Of a stretch of DNA of 64,000 bases, positions 30,230 through 38,577 are shown in pieces. The position numbers and the translations under genes are program-made. This stretch comes from Azospirillum lipoferum. GTDB lineage: Bacteria > Pseudomonadota > Alphaproteobacteria > Azospirillales > Azospirillaceae. The DNA lies in contig NZ_JALJXJ010000018.1 in the NCBI RefSeq assembly GCF_024170005.1, forward strand, positions 111,017 to 175,016. The letters run 5' to 3'. The notes under the pieces are model-generated. The model worked only from the letters and a program-made list of their open reading frames with translations, searched no databases and was not told where the DNA came from. Position 1 is the first letter of the stretch. Every line of letters starts with the position of its first letter.

Positions 30230-32518
30230 TCACGCCGCCGACTCGTTCTCCATGGCCTGCTCTCCGCCGTCGGCCGGGCGGCATCCCGGCCGTTCCGACA
30301 GGATGGACGCAATGGCGTCGCGCAGTTCCTCCGGCGAAACCGGCTTGTGCAGAAGCCGGCAACCGGTGGCGACCGCCTCGCGGATGCGTTCCGGTGCCGT
30401 GTCGCCGGTCAGGATCAGGCCGGGGACCGGGCGGCCCAGCCACTCCCCCACCTTCGCCACCGTCTGCACGCCGGTCAACCGGCCCGGCAGGCGGAAGTCG
30501 CTGACGATGAGGTCGGGAACCGGCATGTCGGATCCGGAACCGTCCTGCGGCTTCGCCCCGCCGAACAGCGCCAGCGCGTTCTCGCCCTCGTCGGCGGCCA
30601 TCACACGATAGTCCCAGCTTTCCAGCAGCAGCCGCACGGCGTCGCGCTGGATCGGGTCGTCCTCCACCACCAGGATCAGCCGGTCGCCGGCCACCACCGG
30701 ATCGGCATCCTGCACCGGCGCCGGAATGGGCAGCCGTTCCGTTCCGACCACCGGCACGCTGATGGCAAAAACGGATCCGCGGCCCTGGCGAGAGCGCACC
30801 TCCACCGCATGGCCCAGCAGCGCCGCCTTGCGCCGTACCTTGGCAAGGCCGAGGCCGAGGCCCTGACGGCGGTCGCGCTCCGGATTGCCGAGCTGGACGA
30901 AGTCCTCGAAGATATTGTCGAGCTGGTCGGGCGGAATGCCGGTCCCGGTGTCCCACACCTCGATGCGCAGCCATCTGCCCCGATGGATCCCTTGCCGATT
31001 CCCCTGATGACGGCAGCCGATGGTGACGCGGCCCTTTTCGGTAAATCGGATGGCGTTGCGTACCAGATCGCCCAGCATGCGGGTCAGCAGCGTGCGGTCG
31101 GTGCGGATCACCATCCGGGTGGGCATCGCGCGCAGGACCAGCCCCTTTTCCGCCGCCATGCCGCGGAATTCGGCCAGCAGACCCTCGAACACCGCCGACA
31201 CCGGCACGTCGGTCAACTGCGGCCGCACCACGCCGGCATCCAGCGTCGCCACCTCCAGCAGGGCATGCAGAAGCTTTTCGCCGGCGTCCAGCGCCTCGCC
31301 CATCTTCTCGGCGATGCCGCGGTCGCGGGTGTCGGCGAGCCGTTCCATCAGAATGTGATGAAACAGCCGCAAGGCCTGGAAAGGCTGGCGCAAATCATGG
31401 TTGGCCGCCGACAGGAAACGGCCCTTGGCCTGATTGGCGCGTTCCTTCTCCTCCAGCGCGCGGCTGAGCTTCACGTTGAGGGCGCTAAGAGCCGAGGTGC
31501 GCTCCTCCACCCGCTGTTCCAGTTGGACATTGGCCTGTTCGAGTTGGGCATTCGCCTCCGTCAGGGCTTCGCGGGCCGCTGCCTCGCGCCGCAGGCTGGC
31601 GGCACCGAGCATGGAGAGTCCGGCCAGCGCAGCGACGCCGGCGACCACCACGACAAGGCCGCGCTCCATCCGGACATACCAGGGGTCCAGCACCGTCGTG
31701 CGCGGGATCGTCACCGCCGACAGGATCGGCAGGCCGGCCATCCGCTTCACCCCGAGAATCGACGGTTTGCCGGTCACCATCCATTTCCCATTTACCCGGA
31801 TGGTTCCCGCCTCCAGCCGCGGCAGGGGGCCGAGCGACAGGGCGCCCAATCCGGCGAGGCGGATGCCGTCGGAACGGTAGAGGCCGACCGACCGTGCGCT
31901 CGCATCACCGAACGCCTTGAGCACCGGTTCCAGGGCCGCCACCGGCACCGCCACCAGGACCGCGCCATCGAAGACGCCCGCCGCAGTGTGGATGCGACGG
32001 GCAAGAAGAATGGCCGGCTGTCCAGCCATATGGCCGAAGGCCGGCAGGATGTGACGCTCCTCCTCCGGCGGTAAGGGGCGGACCAGAAGCGACAGGCCGT
32101 CGCTGGTTTCCGGCTCGGCGAAGGCGACGGAGGGACCGTACAGCGTCGACCCGTCGGCGCTGAGCAGGGTGACGCGGCCGCTGCGCTCCACCGCCATCGC
32201 CTCGGGCAAAGTGCGCTCCGCCCAGGAGTTCAGGCCGCGGCCGTCCATCCGGCCGGCGACCTGCTGCAGCAGGGCGACGCTGGCCTCCAGCACGCCACGC
32301 GCGTGGCTGTCGAACAGGATGGCCGCTTCGCGGGCATCACTCTCGGCGCGTTGGAGCGTGTCCCGGTAATCGAGCGCAGTGACGGTGGCCCAGGAGGCCG
32401 TTCCCAACAGTGCCAGCAGCGCACACAGAAAAGCGACCAGCATCCGTGGCGAGGCGGCGACCCGGCGAAGGGCGGCGGAAAACGACAATCGGGACTGGGA
32501 CATCCGTTGCGATGACAT
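30230..32518 (-). CDS. Hybrid sensor histidine kinase / response regulator
   Basis: This 762-residue inner-membrane protein has TM1 at about 30-50 (LVAFLCALLALLGTASWATV), a periplasmic sensor domain of about 250 residues of CACHE-like layout, TM2 near 300-320 (VVVVAGVAALAGLSML), a coiled coil, a HisKA box with NHDLRQPF, an N box DLVRNAIRFTEKG, and G boxes DTGTGIPPDQ and GLGLGLAKV. A C-terminal receiver follows: EDDPIQRD, phospho-acceptor in VSDFRLPG, and the Lys of HKPVSPEEL. The NHDLRQP form of the H box and the receiver order recall quorum or stress-sensing hybrid kinases without a DNA-binding output. Two upstream in-frame starts exist; ATG 32518 is the best fit. No partner regulator lies beside it. 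Confidence 0.92.
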   Translation of the reverse strand: MSSQRMSQSRLSFSAALRRVAASPRMLVAFLCALLALLGTASWATVTALDYRDTLQRAESDAREAAILFDSHARGVLEASVALLQQVAGRMDGRGLNSWAERTLPEAMAVERSGRVTLLSADGSTLYGPSVAFAEPETSDGLSLLVRPLPPEEERHILPAFGHMAGQPAILLARRIHTAAGVFDGAVLVAVPVAALEPVLKAFGDASARSVGLYRSDGIRLAGLGALSLGPLPRLEAGTIRVNGKWMVTGKPSILGVKRMAGLPILSAVTIPRTTVLDPWYVRMERGLVVVVAGVAALAGLSMLGAASLRREAAAREALTEANAQLEQANVQLEQRVEERTSALSALNVKLSRALEEKERANQAKGRFLSAANHDLRQPFQALRLFHHILMERLADTRDRGIAEKMGEALDAGEKLLHALLEVATLDAGVVRPQLTDVPVSAVFEGLLAEFRGMAAEKGLVLRAMPTRMVIRTDRTLLTRMLGDLVRNAIRFTEKGRVTIGCRHQGNRQGIHRGRWLRIEVWDTGTGIPPDQLDNIFEDFVQLGNPERDRRQGLGLGLAKVRRKAALLGHAVEVRSRQGRGSVFAISVPVVGTERLPIPAPVQDADPVVAGDRLILVVEDDPIQRDAVRLLLESWDYRVMAADEGENALALFGGAKPQDGSGSDMPVPDLIVSDFRLPGRLTGVQTVAKVGEWLGRPVPGLILTGDTAPERIREAVATGCRLLHKPVSPEELRDAIASILSERPGCRPADGGEQAMENESAA

Positions 32519-33117
32519 CGGCCCGGTCACGTGGGCGTTGGACGGACCCACGGCAGATGACGCCGAAGCTCCTTCCAAAGCGGCAGCGACTGAGGGGTGA
32601 CGGTCATCGGCGGAAAATCCTGAATGGTGGCGAAACGGAGCAGGCGGTGGAAGGCCCGATTGGGTCGGCAATGAACCGGATCATTGTTTCGGCACGGCCG
32701 ACCCAGGCGAAACAATTAAGATGAAATTTCAAGAATCGTGAATGTTGGACTGACAAATCAACCCGCATTTCCCCGTTCGGTTGAGGGTTCGGAACTATAG
32801 CTTAGCCCCATTAGCCAACGGAACAATATCACAGGAAGAAATGCAACGCGATCAGTCTTGGCGACTATGACCAATATCGTAATAACCTACCCATTGGGTA
32901 AGCACAGCCCTGGCAAGACCCCCAAATGGAACGGCGTAATTATGGGGGCGATCGCTACTTTTAGTAAATTGTGCCGTTGTTGCAGCCTGTCAGAGTCCGT
33001 CAGATGCTTCTGAACCGATTGCATTCCAGGGCCAAATGGCGGAAACGGCAAAAGGGCCGCACGCGCGGGATGCGCGGCGGCGCCGGACCGGTCGGGACGG
33101 TCAGCTCAGGGGGCAGT
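32519..33117. other. Intergenic region, no gene seen
   Basis: About 600 bases lie between the hybrid kinase and a small hypothetical gene, both on minus. Positions 32695-32990 are clearly richer in A+T than the rest of the window. A perfect palindrome TACCCATTGGGTA at 32888-32900 is a candidate operator. I found no open frame with a ribosome site and no RNA gene I could name. A regulatory leader or small RNA cannot be excluded. Confidence 0.5.
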
Positions 33118-33462
33118 TCAAGGAGGCGGTGCGGACGTCTGTGTCTCGCCACGCACGATCAGGATCAAGCCGTCGTCCGCCGTCTCGATCTCCTTGCCCG
33201 CGTCGCGGGGGATCGGAACCTTCTGGCGGCGGCAGAACAGCAGAAGCAGCGCCAGCGTCTTGCTGGGCGTGAACAGGACCTCCCGCGTTCTGGAGGCGCC
33301 GCTCTGCTGGATTTGGACCGACAGACCGCCTTCGGAGGTGGGCGTCACCATGGTGACGATGCCCAGCGGCAGGTCCGTCTGATTGGGAGCCTTCTGATAC
33401 CAGGCAAGGGCTTTCTTCAGGGCGGAATTGGTGAAGAACAGTTCACGGGTCTCGACGATCAT
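33118..33462 (-). CDS. Hypothetical protein of 114 residues
   Basis: This cytoplasmic mixed alpha/beta protein starts MIVETRELFFTNSALKKALA, with a middle of beta character (GIVTMVTPTSEGGLSVQIQQ) and a short hydrophobic stretch TLALLLLFCRRQ. It ends ETADDGLILIVRGETQ. I do not recognise a domain. It begins 19 bases after the winged-helix gene upstream, so the two probably form an operon. The ATG at 33462 is preceded by GGGATGGA; an ATG at 33495 would overlap the upstream gene. Confidence 0.6.
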   Translation of the reverse strand: MIVETRELFFTNSALKKALAWYQKAPNQTDLPLGIVTMVTPTSEGGLSVQIQQSGASRTREVLFTPSKTLALLLLFCRRQKVPIPRDAGKEIETADDGLILIVRGETQTSAPPP

Positions 33463-33481
33463 TCCATCCCTGACCAAACAC

Positions 33482-33883
33482 TCAGGCCCGGCCACCCTCC
33501 AGTCCCGGATTCAGCCGGAACGTGATCGCGCGCCCCAGTTTGGATTCCCGCAGAAGGATCTGCTTGGTTTCCAGCAGCTTGATGGCCCGGTTCACATTGG
33601 GCCGCTGCATGCCCAGCGCATCAGCCAGTTCGGACTGGAGCACCGGAACGGAGCGATCGAAATGGAGCCTCCGGCTCAGATAAGTGAACACACGAAGCGC
33701 CTCCAGAGTGATCTCGCGGTCGGTCGAAACGGCTCTGGAGATGACGTCATGATGATGCAGCATCGTGGCCTCGGTACGCAAGGTTGGCAGGTTGCTGAAG
33801 CGATAATCGGAATTGTTCGGCGTTGCGCCCCGCAGGCCCGCGGTGCCGGATGAAGTCTGCGACCCCGTGTTCGGTTCCGTCAT
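33482..33883 (-). CDS. Winged-helix DNA-binding protein (RepL/MarR-like)
   Basis: This 133-residue protein has a disordered N-terminal 40 residues, then a winged helix: LEALRVFTYLSRRL, the recognition unit LQSELADALGMQRPNVNRAI, and KLLETKQILLRE followed by a wing ending ITFRLNPGL. The ELADALGMQRPNVNRAI...YRLNP-type pattern resembles the RepL replication-protein domain of small plasmids and MarR-type regulators. Chromosomal context next to phosphoglycerate mutase argues for a regulator. It is divergent from gpmA across 277 bases and probably controls itself and the small gene after it. Confidence 0.7.
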   Translation of the reverse strand: MTEPNTGSQTSSGTAGLRGATPNNSDYRFSNLPTLRTEATMLHHHDVISRAVSTDREITLEALRVFTYLSRRLHFDRSVPVLQSELADALGMQRPNVNRAIKLLETKQILLRESKLGRAITFRLNPGLEGGRA

Positions 33884-34160
33884 CGTCCCTTCCCATCCGC
33901 TGTGGCCGGCCGGGCCGGCGTTTCCAAGTAGGGTGACCGTACCGCACGATTATTGTTCGAGTATGTCGCCATGATTTCGCGGCTGACATAATTGGTGTCT
34001 GTGGAAGCAATCATGAAACCGGATTGAAACCGCAGGCTGCCCTACCAGATCCCTTACCAGCCAAAGAGTGCGGTGATCTGTCGCAGGAACCGGCACGATT
34101 ACAGCCCTGTTTCAGAACATTCCCGATTCAAGGTGGCGTGAGACGGAAGGGAGACCCGCG

Positions 34161-34919
34161 ATGCACCGACTGATTCTGCTGCGCCATGGCCAGAGCGTGT
34201 GGAATGCGGAAGACCGCTTCACCGGATGGACCGATGTCGGCCTGACCGACCGCGGCATCGCCGAAACCCGCAAGGCCGCCGAGTTGCTGAAGGCGACCGG
34301 CATCGACGTGGACATCGCCTTCACCTCGGTGCTGAGCCGGGCGATCGAGACGCTGCACCTCGTCCTGCGCGACATGGACCGGCTGTGGCTGCCGGTGCAC
34401 AAGCATTGGCGCCTGAACGAGCGGCATTACGGCGCGCTGCAGGGACTGAACAAGGCGGAGACGGCGGAACGCCACGGGGCTGAGCAGGTGTTCCAGTGGC
34501 GGCGAAGCTGGGACGTGGCGCCGCCGCCGATCGAGCCAGACGATCCGCGCTCAGCCGTCACTGACCGCCGCTATGCCGGCCTTGCCAAGGCGAATCTGCC
34601 GCGCGGCGAGAGCCTGAAGGACACCACCGAACGCGTCATCCCCTTCTGGCGCGACGAGATCGCCCCGGCCCTGCGGTTGGGCGCCCGTGTCCTGGTGTCG
34701 GCCCATGGCAACAGCCTGCGCGGGCTGGTCAAACACCTGGACGACGTCGCCGACCAGGATATCCCGCTGTTCGAGATCCCGACCAGCCGACCGCTGGTCT
34801 ATGAACTGGGCGCCGACCTGACACCACTGCGCCGCTATTTCCTGGGCGAGAACGGCACGGTCGAGGAGATCAACTGGCCGAAGCGTGACGGGGCCGGCAA
34901 GGACAGCGCGGCGGCGTGA
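34161..34919 (+). CDS. gpmA: 2,3-bisphosphoglycerate-dependent phosphoglycerate mutase
   Basis: This 252-residue glycolytic enzyme interconverts 3- and 2-phosphoglycerate. The phospho-histidine lies in LILLRHGQSVWN (His about 9), followed by RFTGWTDVGLT, LNERHYGALQGLNKAE with the catalytic Glu, and SAHGNSLRGLVKHL with the second His. The length and the ENLTGW/RFTGW features fit dPGM, including the C-terminal PLVYEL segment. The ribosome site AAGGGAG precedes ATG 34161 by about ten bases. It stands alone between a divergent regulator and a repeat region. Confidence 0.95.
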   Translation: MHRLILLRHGQSVWNAEDRFTGWTDVGLTDRGIAETRKAAELLKATGIDVDIAFTSVLSRAIETLHLVLRDMDRLWLPVHKHWRLNERHYGALQGLNKAETAERHGAEQVFQWRRSWDVAPPPIEPDDPRSAVTDRRYAGLAKANLPRGESLKDTTERVIPFWRDEIAPALRLGARVLVSAHGNSLRGLVKHLDDVADQDIPLFEIPTSRPLVYELGADLTPLRRYFLGENGTVEEINWPKRDGAGKDSAAA

Positions 34920-34933
34920 AGCTTGATCGGGAA

Positions 34934-35053
34934 TCCCCCTTCTCCCCCTGGGGAGAGAGCCGGGGTGAGGGGGATGCACGGCGTGGCTATCCCGAGAATC
35001 CTCGCTGTGAATCCCCCTTCACCCTAACCCTCTCCCCGGGGGGGAGAGGGGAT
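34934..35053. repeat. Pair of REP-like palindromic elements in inverted arrangement
   Basis: One element (34934-34974) and a second (35012-35053) are each rich in CTCCCC/GGGGAG and contain CACCC(T/C)(A/G)(A/G)C. The first is roughly the reverse complement of the second, so together they can form a long stem with a loop of about 37 bases, and each also folds alone. The pair lies between gpmA and the helicase gene and may end transcription from both. The second element supplies the helicase's last codons and its TAG stop. Confidence 0.75.
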
Positions 35054-37327
35054 TGCACTCCGCCGCTTCGGCCCCCGGCCGGTACGCGATGCGCCCCGCC
35101 CCGAATCGCGTGCACCATCGCGCCCACCCTCCTTCGCCACCGGATGGTGGAAGTGGTGCTGGTGCCCACCGGCCTTGCTGCCCCGCTCCGGCGGGCCGCG
35201 ACGACCATCGCGGCGGTCCTCGACGCGGCTGCTGTAGCAATTGTCGCAGACGCGGAAACGGTGGTTGGCCTTCAGCCGCGTGCCGCAGACCGGGCAGGCG
35301 CGGGCGAGCGAACGCTCGGCGAGCGTCCGCTCGATGAAGGCGTTCAGGTGTGCCCGGCGTTCCTGGCACAAATCCATCTCGGGATAGGCGTCGGGGAAAC
35401 GGTAGGCCAGCCACGCATAGGCGGTCAGTTCCTTCACCGCGCGTTCGGCCTTCTCCAGTTCCACGTCGGTGCCGACGCTGTGGCGGAAGCGCTCGGCGGC
35501 ATCGGGAGCGGCGTTGGGGATGCCCCGGCCCTGGTTGACCGCCCAGCCGCCGAGAAGGCGCAGGTTGTTCTGGTCGCGGGTGTCGATCGGACAGCGGGCT
35601 AGCATGTCGCGCTGAGCCAGCGGCAGCTTGGCGCGGTCCACCGCGGCCGCCGCCTGGATGCGCTGCTCCAGGTCGGTCATGCGGAAGGTCTGGTTGGCGC
35701 GCAGCAGTTCCTGCCCCGCGGTGCGCAGCACCTTGGCGAGGCTATCGGTGTCCAGCTCCCGCGCGATGGCCTCGACATGGCTGAGGTTGGGCGAAATCCA
35801 CGAGCGCGGATCTTCCGGCGGCACCGGCGGCGAGGTCAGCGCCCGGCGCACCGGGTTGATGTTCTCGCCGTCCAGCACGGCGACGCGGCCTTCCTCATGC
35901 ATGCCGAAGCGGCCGGCACGTCCGCCGATCTGCCGGATCTCCGACGCGGTCAGCTCCCGCTCCTCCCGCCCATCATATTTGCGGGTGGTTGACAGCACGA
36001 CGCGGGCGACCGGCAGGTTCAGCCCCATGCCAATGGCATCGGTCGCCACCAGCACGTCGGCGGTGCCCTCGCGGAAACGGCGCGCTTCGGCCCGGCGGAC
36101 CTCCGGCGACAGGGCGCCGTAGATCACCGCGACATTGTGATTGCGGCCCAGCAGATCGTGACGCAGAGCCATCACGTCCTTGCGCGAGAAGGCGATCAGC
36201 GCGTCGCCGGACTTCACCTCGTCCAGCTTGACCCGCTCCTCCTGGACGCGCAGCGGCGACTTGCGGGTGAACTCGATGACCTCCAGCTCCTCGCCCATCG
36301 CGTCGGCCAGACGCTTGACGTAGGGGATGGCGTCGGCCGAGCCGGTCATCAGGATCTCCGGAGCCGCCACGCCGGCCACCGCCTGGGTCCAGGCCCAGCC
36401 GCGATCGGGATCGCCGATCATCTGGATCTCGTCGATGACGCAGGCACCCCAGACCTTCGACGTGTTCACCATCTCGATGGTGGAGGAGGTGAAGGCGGCG
36501 CCCGGCCGCACGTCGCGCTCCTCGCCGGTGACGAGGCTGCACGGCCGGCCGCGCGTCTCCAGCGCCTCCTGCCCTTCCAGCGCCAGCAGGCGCAACGGGG
36601 CGAGGTAGCAGCCGCTTTCCGCCTCCGCCAGCCGGTCCATCGCCGCGTGGGTCTTGCCGGAGTTGGTCGGCCCGACGAACAGGCGCAGCTTGCGGATCAT
36701 CGCGCGGGCGGTAGCGAAGCTGTCCAGATAGACGCCCATGCCGGACGCGTTCTCCAGCCGCTCCCGCCGCACCTTCAAGCCGGCACGGGCAGCGGCGGTG
36801 GAGAAGGCCTCCTCCATCGCGTCGAGCAGGGTCTGCAAACGCGGGATGCGGCCGCCAAAGCCGACGACACGGCCCAACTCGTCGGCGAAGCCCTTCGGCC
36901 GCCAGGACTCGCCGAAGCCGGCCGCACGTTGCGCCATCGACGCAAACCAGCCGTCGACGCGCTCCTTCGCCTTGGCGATGGCGGGAGAGGACAGGCAGGC
37001 CCCCTTGACCCGCTTGCCCAACGCCTTGGCCTGCGGCCGGCCGAACCCCTCGTCGATGGTCAGCAGGCCCCACAGGTCGGCCTCGATGTCCGGCAGCGGA
37101 CCGAGCGCCACCTTGAAACGCAGCTTCAGCTTGCGATCGGTGCCGGGGATCTGGACGACATGGTTGACCGCGACCGACCAGCGCGCCGGGGTGCTGTCGG
37201 CGTCCACCTCGATCCCGTCGCCGCGCACCACGGCGGCCACCGCGCGCAGGGCGTCGCGGCGGTCGAATTCGTCAGCGGTGCCGGGGGTGCGGCCGGAACG
37301 GGCGTTGTCGGAAGTGTCGTCGGTCAT
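35024..37327 (-). CDS. SUV3-like ATP-dependent RNA helicase with C-terminal zinc-ribbon-like tail
   Basis: This 767-residue protein resembles mitochondrial SUV3 and its alphaproteobacterial relatives. Walker A is VGPTNSGKTHAA (about 219), the DEIQ box is VIDEIQMIGD, the Thr-rich motif III is LMTGSADA, and lobe 2 has ATDAIGMGLNLPV and QIGGRAGRFG. SUV3 unwinds RNA for decay with exoribonucleases. Near the C-terminus CPVCG and CDNC (C-x2-C-x12-C-x2-C) form a likely zinc site, followed by a Gly/Arg/His-rich tail that may bind RNA. The final PSPPRGEG is encoded by a palindromic repeat. The first 150 residues are family-specific. ATG 37327 starts the frame. Confidence 0.92.
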   Translation of the reverse strand: MTDDTSDNARSGRTPGTADEFDRRDALRAVAAVVRGDGIEVDADSTPARWSVAVNHVVQIPGTDRKLKLRFKVALGPLPDIEADLWGLLTIDEGFGRPQAKALGKRVKGACLSSPAIAKAKERVDGWFASMAQRAAGFGESWRPKGFADELGRVVGFGGRIPRLQTLLDAMEEAFSTAAARAGLKVRRERLENASGMGVYLDSFATARAMIRKLRLFVGPTNSGKTHAAMDRLAEAESGCYLAPLRLLALEGQEALETRGRPCSLVTGEERDVRPGAAFTSSTIEMVNTSKVWGACVIDEIQMIGDPDRGWAWTQAVAGVAAPEILMTGSADAIPYVKRLADAMGEELEVIEFTRKSPLRVQEERVKLDEVKSGDALIAFSRKDVMALRHDLLGRNHNVAVIYGALSPEVRRAEARRFREGTADVLVATDAIGMGLNLPVARVVLSTTRKYDGREERELTASEIRQIGGRAGRFGMHEEGRVAVLDGENINPVRRALTSPPVPPEDPRSWISPNLSHVEAIARELDTDSLAKVLRTAGQELLRANQTFRMTDLEQRIQAAAAVDRAKLPLAQRDMLARCPIDTRDQNNLRLLGGWAVNQGRGIPNAAPDAAERFRHSVGTDVELEKAERAVKELTAYAWLAYRFPDAYPEMDLCQERRAHLNAFIERTLAERSLARACPVCGTRLKANHRFRVCDNCYSSRVEDRRDGRRGPPERGSKAGGHQHHFHHPVAKEGGRDGARDSGRGASRTGRGPKRRSAIPSPPRGEG

Positions 37328-37749
37328 GATCGTCTTTTCTTGAGATTGCCCCGGTCATGCAAGCGCTTCGGCCGGCCGCATCGGCCGAGCAGCCAGTCCG
37401 GCAAGGCCGTTAGGCTCTGCCCTCAGACAACAGCCATAGAGCGCCAGGGTCTCTCTTTATGGCCGGGGTCTCACTTTATGGGTCCGACCGGTCGATTCGG
37501 CAAGCCGAATCCCCCGATGGGAGCAAGCCCGGGCTAATTCGAATCCGTCACCGTTTCGCCGATCTCGCCCGTGCGAAAAGGGGGGAGGCACGGCCACATA
37601 GAGCCACGCAGGTTTGGCGGTCCGCCCCCAACGGGTTAGCCGCCGCCGCCCGGCGGGCAGGCCCGACATCAGGCCAAGCCGGACCGGCCGCAAGATCGGT
37701 CGCGAAACGGTCAATGCTTTGTTCCGATTAATTTTTTTGGGAGATGCGC
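37328..37749. other. Divergent intergenic region with a direct repeat
   Basis: This 422-bp stretch lies between the helicase (minus) and the exopolysaccharide locus (plus). It has two copies of GGGTCTC(T/A)CTTTATGG at 37447-37462 and 37466-37481, a 19-base period suited to tandem binding of one regulator. Near 37730 a run of seven T bases precedes the first exopolysaccharide gene. No ORF with a convincing start was found. Confidence 0.5.
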
Positions 37750-38574
37750 ATGCCGAACCCTCGTGACGTCCTGGAACTGATCGAGCGCATGCGGTGCATT
37801 TCGAACGACGGCGAGCGCCGGGCCCTGATCGAACGGCTGGGCGCGGTCGACCGTCCGACGGTGCTGTCCTTCCTGAACGCGCACGGACTGAACGTCTGCA
37901 TGAGCTCGGACGCGGCGCTGACCGCCTTCGGCGCATCGGACGTGCTGCTGCGCGACGGGATCGGATTGCAGGTGGTTCTGCCGGTTCTGGGCATGCCGGC
38001 CGGCCTGAACATGAACGGCACCGACTTCATCCCGCTGCTGCTGAAGACGCTGAGCGCCCGCAAGGTCGCGATCTACGGAACCGCCACCCCGTGGCTGGAC
38101 CGCGCCCGCGCAACACTGGAGGCAGTCACGCCGCACCGCTACGCCGACCTTCAGCACGGCTTCCACCCGGTGGAGCATTACATCGCCCAGGCACGGACCA
38201 ACCGTCCCGACGTGATCCTGCTCGCCATGGGCATGCCCAAGCAGGAACAGGTCGCGGCGGAGCTGAAACGCGCGCTCGACCATCCGGTGCTGATCGTCAA
38301 TGGCGGCGCCATCGTCGATTTCCTGGCCGGCCGCTTCAAGCGCGCCCCGGAAGCGGTCCAGCGCTCCGGCCTGGAATGGGCCTTCCGACTGGCGCAGGAG
38401 CCCCGCCGCCTGTTCCGCCGCTATTGCATCGGTGCCTTCGGCTTTGCCTGGAGCACCCTTCGCCTTCGCCGTGCCGCATCCCTCCGAACCCGCGGGACGG
38501 GCGCCGCAGCGCCCGCTTCCACCCGGATCCCTCCGTCACCGATCCGGCGGTCGCCTATCCAGAAGGAGCTTTGA
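37750..38574 (+). CDS. WecG/TagA/CpsF-family glycosyltransferase (GT26)
   Basis: This 274-residue protein has the GT26 signature set: LRDGIGLQVVLPVLG, NGTDFIPLLLKTL, LAMGMPKQEQVAAEL, NGGAIVDFLAGRFKRAP, and GLEWAFRLAQEPRRLFRRY. Members transfer N-acetylmannosaminuronate, N-acetylmannosamine or glucose-type residues onto lipid-linked sugars at the cytoplasmic face. It is the first gene of the exopolysaccharide locus and ends four bases before the tyrosine autokinase gene. I chose ATG 37750 over ATG 37744 because GGGAG then lies at a normal distance. The last 30 residues after RRAASLR are low-complexity. Confidence 0.9.
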   Translation: MPNPRDVLELIERMRCISNDGERRALIERLGAVDRPTVLSFLNAHGLNVCMSSDAALTAFGASDVLLRDGIGLQVVLPVLGMPAGLNMNGTDFIPLLLKTLSARKVAIYGTATPWLDRARATLEAVTPHRYADLQHGFHPVEHYIAQARTNRPDVILLAMGMPKQEQVAAELKRALDHPVLIVNGGAIVDFLAGRFKRAPEAVQRSGLEWAFRLAQEPRRLFRRYCIGAFGFAWSTLRLRRAASLRTRGTGAAAPASTRIPPSPIRRSPIQKEL

Positions 38575-38577
38575 GAC

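Noticed and set aside
29942..32074. 710-codon plus-strand frame opposite the hybrid kinase
   Set aside because: It is a shadow of the kinase gene and shows no domain or ribosome site.
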